A stretch of DNA of 64,000 bases from Chondrinema litorale (GTDB taxonomy: Bacteria; Bacteroidota; Bacteroidia; Cytophagales; Flammeovirgaceae): assembly GCF_026250525.1 (NCBI RefSeq), contig NZ_CP111043.1, positions 248,001 through 312,000 on the forward strand, read 5' to 3'. Positions within the stretch are counted from its first letter, which is position 1. Each line of letters opens with the position of its first letter. The notes beneath the pieces were generated by a model. That model had not been told where the DNA came from. It was given only the letters and a program-made list of their open reading frames with translations, and did not search any database. A program made the translations under genes and the position numbers. Below, piece after piece: positions 7,656 to 16,842 of the stretch.

Positions 7656-9134
7656 TTATTGATTACCACTTATTAATTTTAAGACAAAATTCATCTCACT
7701 ATCAATTCCATTGATGTATTCTTTATAGTTAGGTTGAATGTGATAATCGGGAATTACACCTCTACCAAAAGGAATGTTATCATTGGTGAAGGTGGTAAAA
7801 AACTTAAGTAAAGGAATTCTAACTTCAATTTTGGTATTTGGTAACAATAAATAGACATAAGAGCCACTAGTTTGACCATAAAATCCCCCTCCGGTTTCTT
7901 CACCAATTAATATTGCATCCGAATAGGCTTTGGCAATGGCAGCGAATTCTGATCCAGCAGAATAGGTATTGCCAGAGCATAAAATATAGACATTTCCCTC
8001 AAATGGTTGGTCTTGTGGTGGGGCAGTTGGTAGAACTTCTGGTTTTCTTAAAAACCGACCATCTTTAGCAAGTTCGTGCTCTTCTTTTAGCATACTTTCT
8101 AAATTTTCTCTGTCGTCTTTATAATCAGTATAATCCAGAAATGAAAAGGTAAAACCTTTAGCTTCTACATATTGATATTTTTGATACGGTTTATTAGTAA
8201 GATATGAAAACAAATAATCTTCAGCGCCTTCACTTCCTCCTCCATTATTCCTTATGTCAATTATCAAATTTTTTGTTTTGTTTGATTTAATACAAACAAA
8301 TGTGCTATCCACTACTTTTTTAAAATCTAAATTTTGTTTTTCAAATGCACTATAGCTAAAAGTATTAAAGGTTAAAATTGCTGTAGCTGATTCTTTGCGA
8401 AATTCAAGGTTATATATTTTATCGTCATTTTTTCGGCTGATTTTAGGGACACTTCTCGACAGAGCAACCAGTCCTTCCCGATTAACTAAATTAATTTCCA
8501 GCATCATTTTATCTTTTGAGCTATCTGGGTTTTGAAGAGTTAATACAGCTTTTTCAGACGCAAAATCAATAAAGTCCAGATAATAACTACTGAAACCAAA
8601 TCGATCAAGGTCTTTATATTTTCCAGTAACTGAAAACCCATCCGAATGGTGGGAGGTATGAGCAAAAATTACATGCAGGATGGAATCTATGGGGTTTCCA
8701 TTAATGTGTGTAAGGATACGACCTTTCGTCTGATAACTTTCTATATTGTTTTGCAGGTAAAGTTTATTACTTATGGTTTTTATGGCAATTGGCAAATAGT
8801 ATGCTTTCTCTTTAACAAAATCTCCGATATCATTCGAGCTATAAACACTAGAATGCCCTTCTTTATCTGCTGATACGATTCTGGAAACAATTCGGAAAAA
8901 CTCATAACTATTCATTCCTTCCTTGATTTCTTCCCGTTTTTCTCCAATTAATTTCTCGTAGTCTGCATAATTCGTGTACCAATATAAGCCAGGGTGTGCC
9001 TCCTTCAATGCATTGATTAATAAGGTATAATCATCAAGCAGTTGCGTTTTAGAAAAGGTATTTAAAACCGCCTCTTTTTGGGCGAAGCAAAAATGGGTAA
9101 GAAGGGTAAATACAATAAGAATATTAACTTTCAT
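7656..9134 (-). CDS. exported S41-family serine peptidase
   Basis: 492 residues, signal peptide ending near CFAQ (residue 19). The N-terminal helical part includes EAHPGLYWYT and KEGHSSVYS (His94), typical of Bacteroidota S41 peptidases. The S41 core has LIIDIRNNGGGSEGAEDYL (about 290-308) and the nucleophile region ILCSGNTYSAGSEFAAIAKA with Ser392 or Ser395 and EETGGGFYGQTSG after it. It probably degrades peptides in the periplasm or at the surface. No clear PDZ domain is visible. The AraC regulator starts in the same direction upstream (stop at 9201, 66 bases away) and may be cotranscribed with it. Confidence 0.88.
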   Translation of the reverse strand: MKVNILIVFTLLTHFCFAQKEAVLNTFSKTQLLDDYTLLINALKEAHPGLYWYTNYADYEKLIGEKREEIKEGMNSYEFFRIVSRIVSADKEGHSSVYSSNDIGDFVKEKAYYLPIAIKTISNKLYLQNNIESYQTKGRILTHINGNPIDSILHVIFAHTSHHSDGFSVTGKYKDLDRFGFSSYYLDFIDFASEKAVLTLQNPDSSKDKMMLEINLVNREGLVALSRSVPKISRKNDDKIYNLEFRKESATAILTFNTFSYSAFEKQNLDFKKVVDSTFVCIKSNKTKNLIIDIRNNGGGSEGAEDYLFSYLTNKPYQKYQYVEAKGFTFSFLDYTDYKDDRENLESMLKEEHELAKDGRFLRKPEVLPTAPPQDQPFEGNVYILCSGNTYSAGSEFAAIAKAYSDAILIGEETGGGFYGQTSGSYVYLLLPNTKIEVRIPLLKFFTTFTNDNIPFGRGVIPDYHIQPNYKEYINGIDSEMNFVLKLISGNQ

Positions 9135-9200
9135 AATAGCCTGGTTTTCGGCAAAAATGAAAATTTATCCTTTCAAGTTATTGTAAAATATTGCACAAAG

Positions 9201-9977
9201 TCATGACAATAAAGCTGCATTTTGGTATTCACTTGGATTCACTCCGGTAAATCGCTTGAAGTTTTTGTAGAAATGAGATTTGTCGTAGAAATTACAATCA
9301 ATGGCTACATCAAATACAGGTTTGCCTTCTTTCAACATTTTTTTACTTTTTTCAATTCTTTTTAGCAAGATATAATGGTTGGGGGTTAAGCCTGTTTCGT
9401 TCTTAAAAAGCCGCAGGAATTTGAATTTGCTTATGCCAAACTGATGAGCCGTTTTGGAAAGAGAAAATTTTTCAAATGTCGTTTCATTAATAAATTCTTG
9501 AAATAAATTTCGGGTTTGGAAATTAAAACGCATTGGAGATGTATATTTTTCAACCAATACCTTCAGCACTTGGCTTAGTCGTTTTTCAAAATTGGTATGC
9601 GTTATATTTTTAGATAAGGCATAAAATTCGCCAAACAATTGTTGATCATAAATGATCTTGTCTTCAAAAAAAACTTCTACTCCATTATTAAAAGTTTTTA
9701 TTGCTTCTGGTGAGACATAATAAGTAAAAAATGAATTACCCAAATCTTTATCACAAGGGGTAGCATGAACTTCTTTTGGGTTAGTAATGGAAAGCGTACC
9801 AACCGGAGCTTTTAAAAATTTATCAGAAAGTTTAGTATTGAATGTGGAAATTAATATGAGTGCAATATTGAATGTTTCATGTGTATGAAACGGAAAATCA
9901 AGAATATGTGATTTTGCATCAAGCAATTCTAGGCCATCCAATATAGGTAGTTGATGATATTTGCTGTTACTTTCCAA
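9201..9977 (-). CDS. AraC-family transcriptional regulator (TTG start)
   Basis: 258 residues. The N-terminal cupin-like sensor (about 10-110) contains DFPFHTHETFNIALI, the usual AraC effector-pocket opening. The C-terminal AraC double helix-turn-helix covers about 165-255 and includes ISKFKFLRLFKNETGLTPNHYILLKRIEKSKKML and the signature FYDKSHFYKNFKRFTGVNPSEYQ. No ATG precedes the conserved N-terminus: an in-frame stop lies three codons upstream of the TTG at 9977, so TTG is the probable start. The likely target is the S41 gene just downstream or a distant operon. The ligand is unknown. Confidence 0.85.
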   Translation of the reverse strand: MESNSKYHQLPILDGLELLDAKSHILDFPFHTHETFNIALILISTFNTKLSDKFLKAPVGTLSITNPKEVHATPCDKDLGNSFFTYYVSPEAIKTFNNGVEVFFEDKIIYDQQLFGEFYALSKNITHTNFEKRLSQVLKVLVEKYTSPMRFNFQTRNLFQEFINETTFEKFSLSKTAHQFGISKFKFLRLFKNETGLTPNHYILLKRIEKSKKMLKEGKPVFDVAIDCNFYDKSHFYKNFKRFTGVNPSEYQNAALLS

Positions 9978-10212
9978 AAAGATGATTTAATTAACTATTC
10001 TTTGTCAAAATTAAATATAAAGTATTTTACTTAATTCAAAATGCAATCATTTTTGGTTAAAATGTCTAAGTCTAGAAACATAAAGTTAAGATTATTATAA
10101 TATTCTTAAAATTTAGTTAGCCTTCTATCATCAAAATCAGAATTATTCATTTAACTTTTTTTGTTACAGTTATTCCATTGTAAAATCATTATTTCACCAG
10201 TATTTTTACAAA

Positions 10213-10659
10213 ATGCGAGTTCTACAACAATTGTTTATTTTATTCTTTTTTGCGCTACTCACACATAATTCTTTCGCGCAACAAGACAAAGATATCTGGA
10301 CTACCCTATCAGATATAGATTGGTATCAGAAATATAGCAGGGTTTATAATACCCAAATTGGATTTCCTAAATTCAGTGATAAAACCAAAAATCTCGAAGG
10401 TAAAACAATCAGCTTAAAAGGCTATGTATTACCTATGGATACAGAAGATGGTTCTATCATTATTTCAGCTTTACCCTATAGCAGTTGCTTTTTTTGTGGA
10501 GGTGCAGGTATTGAAACGGTAATGGCGGTTTTTCCAGGTGAACAACGTAAATACGAGATGGATGAACAGGTTACTTTTAAAGGAACCTTGCAGTTAAATG
10601 ATGGTGAAACTGGCCTTATATATAATTTAAAAGAAGCCGAAGAAATAGTTCCTGAATAA
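10213..10659 (+). CDS. secreted protein with Cys-x-x-Cys motif, DUF3299-like
   Basis: 148 residues with a signal peptide ending near SFAQ (residue 23). The mature protein is compact and beta-rich: KTISLKGYVLPMD, then ISALPYSSCFFCGGAGIETVMAVF with Cys92 and Cys95, then QVTFKGTLQLN. This resembles DUF3299-type exported proteins, encoded elsewhere beside LolD-like ABC transporters, with a metal-handling role suggested in some bacteria. The CFFCGG motif could bind a metal or form a disulfide. The ABC ATPase starts one base after its stop codon, so the two are surely cotranscribed. Family call moderate, function unknown. Confidence 0.6.
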   Translation: MRVLQQLFILFFFALLTHNSFAQQDKDIWTTLSDIDWYQKYSRVYNTQIGFPKFSDKTKNLEGKTISLKGYVLPMDTEDGSIIISALPYSSCFFCGGAGIETVMAVFPGEQRKYEMDEQVTFKGTLQLNDGETGLIYNLKEAEEIVPE

Positions 10660-10660
10660 A

Positions 10661-11296
10661 ATGATAGAAATAGAAAAGCTAAGTGCTTCCTATGATGATA
10701 AAAAGTTTCTCAATTTCCCTGACTGGCAACTATCACAAGGTGAGACCTGCTTAATGTTGGGCCCTTCTGGAAGTGGAAAATCAACCCTACTCCATTTACT
10801 CTCAGGAATTTTGCAACCAAAATCAGGAAGTGTAAGAATTGCCAACACCAATTTATTTGAACTTTCGCCTGCCAAAAGAGACAAATTTAGAGGCAAAAAC
10901 ATCGGACTCATTTTTCAAAAAGCACATTTGATTGACTCACTCAGTGTAAAAGATAATATGCTGATGGCGCAGTATTTTGCAGGAGAAAAGAAAGATTTAG
11001 CCAGAGTAAAAGAGGTTTTGGCAGAATTACATATTGGCGATAAGCTTAGTTCTAAAACATTTCAGCTTAGCCAAGGAGAAGCCCAAAGGCTAAGTATTGC
11101 CAGAGCGATGTTAAACGAGCCTTCGGTGATTTTGGCAGATGAACCCACCTCTAGTCTAGATGATGAAAACTGCGAAGCGGTTTACCACATTCTAGAAACT
11201 CAGGCAAAAAAATACAATGCAACACTTTTAATCTCTACCCACGACCAAAGGTTAAAAGATAAAATCCCATTACACCTCAAACTCCAAAAACAATGA
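10661..11296 (+). CDS. ABC transporter ATP-binding protein, LolD/MacB-like
   Basis: 211 residues, a complete single ATPase domain: Walker A GPSGSGKST (34-42), Q-loop FQK (Gln86), signature LSQGE (136-140), Walker B VILADEP (156-162), switch His194. Short LolD-like ATPases serve FtsX-type permeases. No permease gene is adjacent, which is odd for this family. The gene follows the secreted Cys-x-x-Cys protein by one base and overlaps the HAD gene by 4 bases (ATGA), so it is translationally coupled on both sides. The cargo is unknown. Confidence 0.92.
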   Translation: MIEIEKLSASYDDKKFLNFPDWQLSQGETCLMLGPSGSGKSTLLHLLSGILQPKSGSVRIANTNLFELSPAKRDKFRGKNIGLIFQKAHLIDSLSVKDNMLMAQYFAGEKKDLARVKEVLAELHIGDKLSSKTFQLSQGEAQRLSIARAMLNEPSVILADEPTSSLDDENCEAVYHILETQAKKYNATLLISTHDQRLKDKIPLHLKLQKQ

Positions 11297-11958
11297 CATT
11301 AAAGGCAGCAATTTTCGATATGGATGGTTTATTGGTAGACTCTGAACCACTTTGGAGAAGCTCAGAAATTCGATCTTTTGCCAAAGTAGGTGTGCATCTA
11401 ACACCAGAAGTCTGTAAACAAACTATGGGTTTGCGTATTGAAGAAGCTGTGCAACATTGGTATAATAAGTTTCCATGGGAAGGAATGACGATTGAAGAAG
11501 TTAAGAAAGATATTTTTGAGGAGTTTATGAAGGAAGTAGAAGCTACTGCAGTTCCAATGGATGGAGTAGTTGAGATTCTAGAGTTCTTTAAAGGAAAAGG
11601 CTTAAAAATAGGTTTGGCTTCATCCTCGCCAATGTTACTTATTAAAAAGATTGTAAAACACCTCAAAATAGATTCATACTTCGAGATTCTACATACTGCC
11701 GAAGATCAAGAGTATGGCAAACCACATCCGGCAGTATATATCGAAACTGCAATTGATTTAGGTGTAAAACCACAAGAATGCGTTGCACTGGAAGATTCTT
11801 TTATGGGGATGATTTCGGCACTCGCAGCCAGAATGAAAACCATTGTAGTTCCAGAACCTGAAAATTTTGACAATCCGAAGTTTGGTGCTTCACATATAAA
11901 ATTAGCCTCACTGAAAGATTTCAATGAGGCTATGTATGAACAGTTATCTGTTTCTTAA
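11293..11958 (+). CDS. hxpB: HAD-superfamily sugar-phosphate phosphatase, HxpB/YniC-like
   Basis: 221 residues, HAD subfamily IA with an alpha-helical cap. Motif I is FDMDGLLVDSEP (Asp9 nucleophile, Asp11 acid/base); motif II is ASSSP; motif III Lys is in GKPHPAVY; motif IV is ALEDSFMGM. The N-terminus SEPLWRSSEI and MGLRIEEAVQHWY match the hexitol phosphatase / 2-deoxyglucose-6-phosphatase group (E. coli YniC/HxpB) better than beta-phosphoglucomutase. It hydrolyses small sugar phosphates in the cytosol; the exact substrate is inferred from the family only. It starts inside the stop of the ABC ATPase gene and converges with RidA one base downstream. Confidence 0.82.
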   Translation: MTLKAAIFDMDGLLVDSEPLWRSSEIRSFAKVGVHLTPEVCKQTMGLRIEEAVQHWYNKFPWEGMTIEEVKKDIFEEFMKEVEATAVPMDGVVEILEFFKGKGLKIGLASSSPMLLIKKIVKHLKIDSYFEILHTAEDQEYGKPHPAVYIETAIDLGVKPQECVALEDSFMGMISALAARMKTIVVPEPENFDNPKFGASHIKLASLKDFNEAMYEQLSVS

Positions 11959-11959
11959 A

Positions 11960-12349
11960 TTATTCTGCGACTACCGCACTGGTTTCTAATTCGACCAATA
12001 ATTCGTCACCAATAAAACCATTTACTTCTAAAATAGAACAAGCTGGTTTTATCTCTTTAAAAAATTCTGAATAAGCTCTGGTTGCATCTTTCCAGTAGCC
12101 AATATCCGTAAGATAAATTCTAATTCTGGTAACATCAGCCAATGAAGCTCCCGCATCTTTTAATACCTTTTCAATTTTCTGGCAAATGCACTTGGTTTGT
12201 TCGTAAGCATCACCTACTCCAACTACTTCACCATCAACTACAGCGGTAGTTCCAGAAATCTCAATGATATTCCCAACTCTTACAGCTCTAGAATAACCAA
12301 CTTCATCTTCCAGATGATTACCACTTGATATTAAAATTCTTTTGCTCAT
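11960..12349 (-). CDS. RidA-family protein (YjgF/YER057c/UK114)
   Basis: 129 residues, full length for the family. The trimer-interface arginine block VTRIRIYLTDIGYWK corresponds to the substrate-binding Arg of RidA, and ends such as PACSILEVNGFIGDELLVELETSAV match the fold. RidA proteins hydrolyse reactive enamine/imine intermediates formed by PLP enzymes; many paralogues have other, undefined substrates. The N-terminus (ISSGNHLEDEVGYSRAVRVGN) is of the variant subgroup rather than canonical RidA. It lies 39 bases downstream of miaB in the same direction. Confidence 0.88.
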   Translation of the reverse strand: MSKRILISSGNHLEDEVGYSRAVRVGNIIEISGTTAVVDGEVVGVGDAYEQTKCICQKIEKVLKDAGASLADVTRIRIYLTDIGYWKDATRAYSEFFKEIKPACSILEVNGFIGDELLVELETSAVVAE

Positions 12350-12388
12350 CAGCTTAAAATTTATCTTTTATTTAATCAGTTATTACTT

Positions 12389-13861
12389 TTAATCTACAGC
12401 TTCACCGATTAAAGTAGCTGCTGTACATTCTGTAATTTTTACATTTACATATTCTCCCGGATTATAGCTTTCTCTAGGAAATACTACTACCTTATTTGCA
12501 GAGTTTCTACCTTTAAGCTGTTCTTCAGACCTTTTAGAAGTGCCTTCGACTAATACTTTGTATACTCTCCCAACATCTCTTTTATTCCGCTCTAAAGAAA
12601 GTTCAGCCTGCTTATCGATAATTTCTTTCAGTCTGCGCTTTTTCACTTCCAAAGGAATATCATCTTCGAATTTTTTTGCAGCCAAAGTTCCCGGTCTTTC
12701 AGAATAGAAGAACATATAGCTAAAATCGTATTTAGCATAGTCCATTAAGGTTATGGTTTCTTTATGCTCTTCTTCAGTTTCTGTACAGAAACCAGCAATC
12801 ATATCTGAAGAGATGCCACAATCATCACCTAAAATTCTTCTAATCGCATCAACTCTATCGATATACTCTTCTCTAGTATAAGTTCTGTTCATGATATCCA
12901 ACACACGAGTATTACCACTTTGTGCTGGCAAGTGGATATACTTACAAATATTTTCGTAAGCAGCCATTGTATGTAGTACTTCGTCTGTAATATCTTTTGG
13001 ATGTGAAGTTGAAAAACGTACACGTAAATCAGGATTTACTTTGGCAACCATTTCTAATAGGTTAGCAAAGTTTACAACTTCAACATCAGAACCTTTTTTC
13101 TCAGCTTTTTCGATTTGAGCTTTACCTTTTAGGCTGTCGTCAGAAGACCATTTATATGAATCTACATTTTGGCCAAGTAAAGTTACTTCTTTGTATCCTT
13201 TAGCAAATAACTCTTGCGCTTCTGCTACAATCGAATGCGGATCGCGGCTTCTTTCTCTACCTCTGGTAAATGGCACTACACAGAAAGAACACATGTTATC
13301 GCAACCTCTCATAATTGAGATAAATGCTGTAATTCCATTTGAGTTTAACCTCACCGGAGTAATATCTGCATAAGTCTCTTCACGAGATAAAAATACATTT
13401 ACCCCTTTGTTGCCATCATCTACCTCAGCTACTAAACCCGGTAAATCTCTGTAAGCATCTGGCCCGGCAACTATATCTACAATTTTCTCTTCTTCTAGCA
13501 ACTGGCTTTTTAATCGCTCAGCCATACAACCCAAAACACCTACAAGCAAAGCAGGTTTGTCTGCTTTTACTTTATTAAATTGAGTTAAACGTTTTCTTAC
13601 TGTTTGTTCAGCCTTTTCGCGAATAGAACATGTATTAAGAAATATAAGGTCTGCATCTTCAAAATTAGAAGTTGTTCCAAACCCTTCTTTTTGCATAATA
13701 GAAGCTACAATCTCGCTATCAGAAAAATTCATCTGACATCCATAGCTTTCTATATACAATTTACGCTGCCCCGCAACTGCATTATCTTTCGACACATTTA
13801 CAACATCGCAAACTTCTTTACTCTTGTCGACGATCTCTATATCTTTTATCAAGTCGCTCAT
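12389..13861 (-). CDS. miaB: tRNA-2-methylthio-N6-dimethylallyladenosine synthase MiaB
   Basis: 490 residues. The N-terminal MTTase domain carries the three cysteines for the auxiliary 4Fe-4S cluster (Cys42 in YGCQMN, Cys78 in NTCSIR, Cys112 in GCMAER). The radical-SAM domain has [19 protein letters not shown] with Cys187, Cys191 and Cys194. A C-terminal TRAM domain (about 415-485) binds tRNA. The enzyme methylthiolates i6A37 in tRNAs reading UNN codons. All cluster ligands are present. The first 30 residues before RKLYIESYG are a non-conserved extension. Confidence 0.97.
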   Translation of the reverse strand: MSDLIKDIEIVDKSKEVCDVVNVSKDNAVAGQRKLYIESYGCQMNFSDSEIVASIMQKEGFGTTSNFEDADLIFLNTCSIREKAEQTVRKRLTQFNKVKADKPALLVGVLGCMAERLKSQLLEEEKIVDIVAGPDAYRDLPGLVAEVDDGNKGVNVFLSREETYADITPVRLNSNGITAFISIMRGCDNMCSFCVVPFTRGRERSRDPHSIVAEAQELFAKGYKEVTLLGQNVDSYKWSSDDSLKGKAQIEKAEKKGSDVEVVNFANLLEMVAKVNPDLRVRFSTSHPKDITDEVLHTMAAYENICKYIHLPAQSGNTRVLDIMNRTYTREEYIDRVDAIRRILGDDCGISSDMIAGFCTETEEEHKETITLMDYAKYDFSYMFFYSERPGTLAAKKFEDDIPLEVKKRRLKEIIDKQAELSLERNKRDVGRVYKVLVEGTSKRSEEQLKGRNSANKVVVFPRESYNPGEYVNVKITECTAATLIGEAVD

Positions 13862-14002
13862 AGACTATTGATGGTTTATGATATTTTTTTGGTGAAAAAA
13901 TTTTAAGCAAATAAATTCACCTTATTAAATTTTTTGCAAAAATACGTATTCATATTGAAAATGAACATAGCTACAGCACCAAGAAACTAAATTTTGTATT
14001 TA

Positions 14003-15136
14003 TCAGTTCTGCAGAAACCTATTTTTACCTGCTAATAAGTCTAAAAACTTTCTAACAAAAACAGTTTCTCCTCCTGATTTATCGATTTGACCTTTACCTT
14101 TTTCAGAAAGTATATCAGCCATCAATACATCATCCATGTATTCTTTTATAGCATCACTTAGTTGTTGTGCTTCAAAATTTGAAAACAAACCCAAATCTCC
14201 TTTTTCGATTAGCTTTTCACTCGCTGCACACTTAGAAACAATTAAAAGTGTACCAGCGGCAAATGCTTCTAAACTTTTAAATACAGACATTTCTGGCAAA
14301 AGTAGAATATCACTTATATGTATAAACTGTTGCTCTGTAAGCTGATCGCTAGAAAATATTTCGATGTGGTCTTCCAGTTTTAAATCTATAACTTGTTGAT
14401 ATAATGCAAGCCTTTTTGCAGAATACCTGCCTTTTTCTGCCAGTAAAATCATTCCATTAACCATACAACCATCTTTATGGAGTCTATCTATGGTTTCAAT
14501 TAAAACACTGGCATTTGCATTTTCCTCTACTCCTTCAATTATGCCAATTAGGGTTTCACCTTCTGGAATTTGTAATTCAACTTTTAGTGCATCGGTATCT
14601 AAGAAATTATCTAAATGAATTGAAGGAAACAAATAAGTCATTTTACTTTCTTCTACAGGCAGATTTTCTTTATTAAACATAAGATTAATAGCCAGTGGTG
14701 TAATCCACAAATCAATCTGTTTAATAAGTTTCGAACTCCAAATAGAATCTTTTAAACCAGACCAAAAACCCGATACTTCTTTAGAAAATATTTCTGTTTG
14801 AAGATAAACTAACTTGGCGTTTTTGGGCAATGCTGATTTCTTAAGAAAAGCTGCTGCAGAAATATTTTCTTTCTGACAAACGATAAGTGCATCAGGAGCT
14901 TCTTTTTTTAAAGCTTTGTTTAGTGAGTAAGTAGATTTGAAAGTAAGGCCTCCATCTGATGTTTCTACTGGAATAATAGAAAGTTCAATTTCTTGTGCTT
15001 TTTTAAAAGCATAATGCTCAGTATCAGCAATTACAATTACATTTACCCCTACACTTTCAAGTAACTTTCCAAACTTAAGTATATAATCAGAATTGAGATT
15101 ATTTCCCTGTTGGTTGCAAAGAATACATATCTTCAT
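14003..15136 (-). CDS. glycosyltransferase, GT-B fold (GT4-like)
   Basis: 377 residues. The N-terminus MKICILCNQQGNNLNSDYILKFGKLLESVGV is a GT-B Rossmann start. The C-terminal half resembles group-1 transferases: LIGIIEG around 197, DHIEIFSSDQLTEQQFIHISDILLLPEMSVFKSLEAFAAGTLLIVSKCAA, where the conserved Glu near EAFA sits in the nucleotide-sugar site. Cytoplasmic, probably acting in surface polysaccharide or glycolipid synthesis. The E-x7-E motif is imperfect, and no sugar genes flank it, so donor and acceptor are unknown. Single gene, divergent from the PAP2 phosphatase. Confidence 0.75.
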   Translation of the reverse strand: MKICILCNQQGNNLNSDYILKFGKLLESVGVNVIVIADTEHYAFKKAQEIELSIIPVETSDGGLTFKSTYSLNKALKKEAPDALIVCQKENISAAAFLKKSALPKNAKLVYLQTEIFSKEVSGFWSGLKDSIWSSKLIKQIDLWITPLAINLMFNKENLPVEESKMTYLFPSIHLDNFLDTDALKVELQIPEGETLIGIIEGVEENANASVLIETIDRLHKDGCMVNGMILLAEKGRYSAKRLALYQQVIDLKLEDHIEIFSSDQLTEQQFIHISDILLLPEMSVFKSLEAFAAGTLLIVSKCAASEKLIEKGDLGLFSNFEAQQLSDAIKEYMDDVLMADILSEKGKGQIDKSGGETVFVRKFLDLLAGKNRFLQN

Positions 15137-15230
15137 TTAACAATGGTTGAATAGATTTGTTGATTAATTCAGAAACACATTTCCTGAACATTTAATGCAA
15201 AAATATAAGTAAAAAGCAGCATTCTTGAAA

Positions 15231-15261
15231 TTTTGATATAGCCAAAGCTTAACTTAATTTG
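15231..15261 (+). promoter_or_regulatory. candidate promoter of the PAP2 phosphatase gene
   Basis: TTTTG at 15231-15235, 18 bases, then TTAATTTG at 15254-15261, one mismatch from the Bacteroidota TAnnTTTG box. It ends 15 bases before the ATG. Confidence 0.45.
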
Positions 15262-15276
15262 CAAAAAATTTAATGT

Positions 15277-15861
15277 ATGCAATTAATAGATTACTTAGAT
15301 CAACTAGACAAACAATTATTTCTTTTTCTCAATCAATTCCATTCACCTGTTAGCGATGCCATTATGGTATTTGTAACGAGTAGAGCAACTTGGTTTCCAT
15401 TTTATGGGATTATCATTATTTATCTTTTTTGGAAACACAAACTACATGGCTTTTGGCCCATTCTAGGAATACTACTTACTATATTACTGGCTGATCAATT
15501 TTCTGCTAGCATTTGTAAACCATTTTTCGAAAGATTACGCCCATGCCATAGTCCAGAAATTGGTCATTTAGTGCATACAACTGTAAAGGGCTGTGGTGGA
15601 CAGTATGGATTTGTATCTTCTCATGCAGCAAATACTTTTGGGCTAGCCACATTTTTATTTCTATTGCTCAAAAATAGGATGAAATATATTTGGCTAATAT
15701 TCTTATGGTCGGGCTTGGTAAGCTATAGCCGGATAGCTGTTGGTGTTCACTATCCGGGTGATATATTTTTTGGAGCTTGGTCTGGGGTTGCCTGTGGTTA
15801 CATTGCCTATCTAGCTTTTAGATATGGCGTTAAACACTACAAAATAACCTTATTCGACTGA
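15277..15861 (+). CDS. PAP2-family membrane phosphatase
   Basis: 194 residues with about five membrane helices. The three PAP2 phosphatase motifs are complete: KPFFERLRP (81-89), SSHAANTFG (114-122, with Ser-His in place of Ser-Gly-His) and SRIAVGVHYPGD (151-162). It probably dephosphorylates undecaprenyl pyrophosphate or another lipid phosphate on the periplasmic face. The short form and the SSHAAN motif are common in Bacteroidota homologues. It converges on the LytTR regulator gene, with stops 4 bases apart. Confidence 0.9.
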   Translation: MQLIDYLDQLDKQLFLFLNQFHSPVSDAIMVFVTSRATWFPFYGIIIIYLFWKHKLHGFWPILGILLTILLADQFSASICKPFFERLRPCHSPEIGHLVHTTVKGCGGQYGFVSSHAANTFGLATFLFLLLKNRMKYIWLIFLWSGLVSYSRIAVGVHYPGDIFFGAWSGVACGYIAYLAFRYGVKHYKITLFD

Positions 15862-15865
15862 TCTA

Positions 15866-16555
15866 CTATAAAAAGTTAAGCTTTTTAAAGAAACTAGTTT
15901 TATAAGATGCTCCAATTGGAATTATCTTATTGGGCATAATTATATTGCTCATATCTTCGATAGTTTCTATCTGGTTGATGTTAACTATAAATGATCGGTG
16001 TACCCTTGAAAACTCAGAATCTGGCAATCTACTGGCAATACCTTTCATGGTAGAATGCACTATAAATTTCTTCTGTCCAGTATGAATGATTACATAGTCT
16101 GACAGCGCCTCAACAAATTTGATATCATTAAGCTTGATTCTAACAATCTTACTATCAGCTTTTACATAAATATCTTCTTTGCCTTGAGTATCTAGTACAT
16201 CTTTAGAAAAATTGTTTTCTACTTTTTGAACTGCTTGCAAGAAACGCTTGTACTCAACAGGTTTTATCAGATAGTCTGTAATGGTAAGTTCATACGCTTT
16301 TACAGCATAGTCATTCCTACCAGTAACTAATACAAACTGAGGTTTATGCTCTAGTGATTCCACTAGTTCAATACCTGTCATCTGAGGCATCTCAATATCC
16401 AGAAAAACAAGATCGATTTTTTCTTTTTTGAGTAGGTTATAAGCATCTATAGCATTATCGATGTCAGCTACCAATTCAAGTCCTTCTGTTCTTTCTACAA
16501 AATCCTTGATTACCATTCTTGCTACATCTTCGTCGTCTACTACGATACATCTCAT
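15866..16555 (-). CDS. LytTR-family response regulator
   Basis: 229 residues. The receiver domain (1-120) has acidic residues Asp7-Asp8-Glu9, phosphoacceptor Asp53 (VFLDIEMP) and Lys98 (LIKPVEY). The LytTR DNA-binding domain (about 130-229) includes IYVKADSKIVRIKLNDIKFVEALSDYVIIHTGQKKFIVHSTMK and FSRVHRSFIVNINQIETIE. It acts as a transcription factor switched by a histidine kinase. No kinase gene adjoins it, so it is an orphan regulator in this window. Target promoters are unknown. Confidence 0.92.
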   Translation of the reverse strand: MRCIVVDDEDVARMVIKDFVERTEGLELVADIDNAIDAYNLLKKEKIDLVFLDIEMPQMTGIELVESLEHKPQFVLVTGRNDYAVKAYELTITDYLIKPVEYKRFLQAVQKVENNFSKDVLDTQGKEDIYVKADSKIVRIKLNDIKFVEALSDYVIIHTGQKKFIVHSTMKGIASRLPDSEFSRVHRSFIVNINQIETIEDMSNIIMPNKIIPIGASYKTSFFKKLNFL

Positions 16556-16842
16556 ACTTTTATAGAATATTGGTTTAACGATTGAAACTTTAGGAAAAGT
16601 CCTAAAAACTTTGTGATCAGTTTATTAGAGATCAGCTGATTTGTAACCTTTTATAGATTAAATTCCTTCTATGTTAATACCAAAATAAAAATTGCCAAAA
16701 AATTATTGCAACCAAAATAATAATAATAATACAATAAAAACTAGATATACGGGGAATATTATAAAGACAGCAGTAAAATAGTGCAATTAATTATTGCATT
16801 AATGATATTTAAATAGAAGACAAAGGTATTGATTAATAATTG

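Noticed and set aside
8646..8873. 75-codon plus-strand frame
   Set aside because: Antisense to the S41 peptidase; no support.
16708..16742. AAT-type simple repeat
   Set aside because: A short AT-rich run in an intergenic region; no sign of a functional microsatellite or CRISPR repeat.
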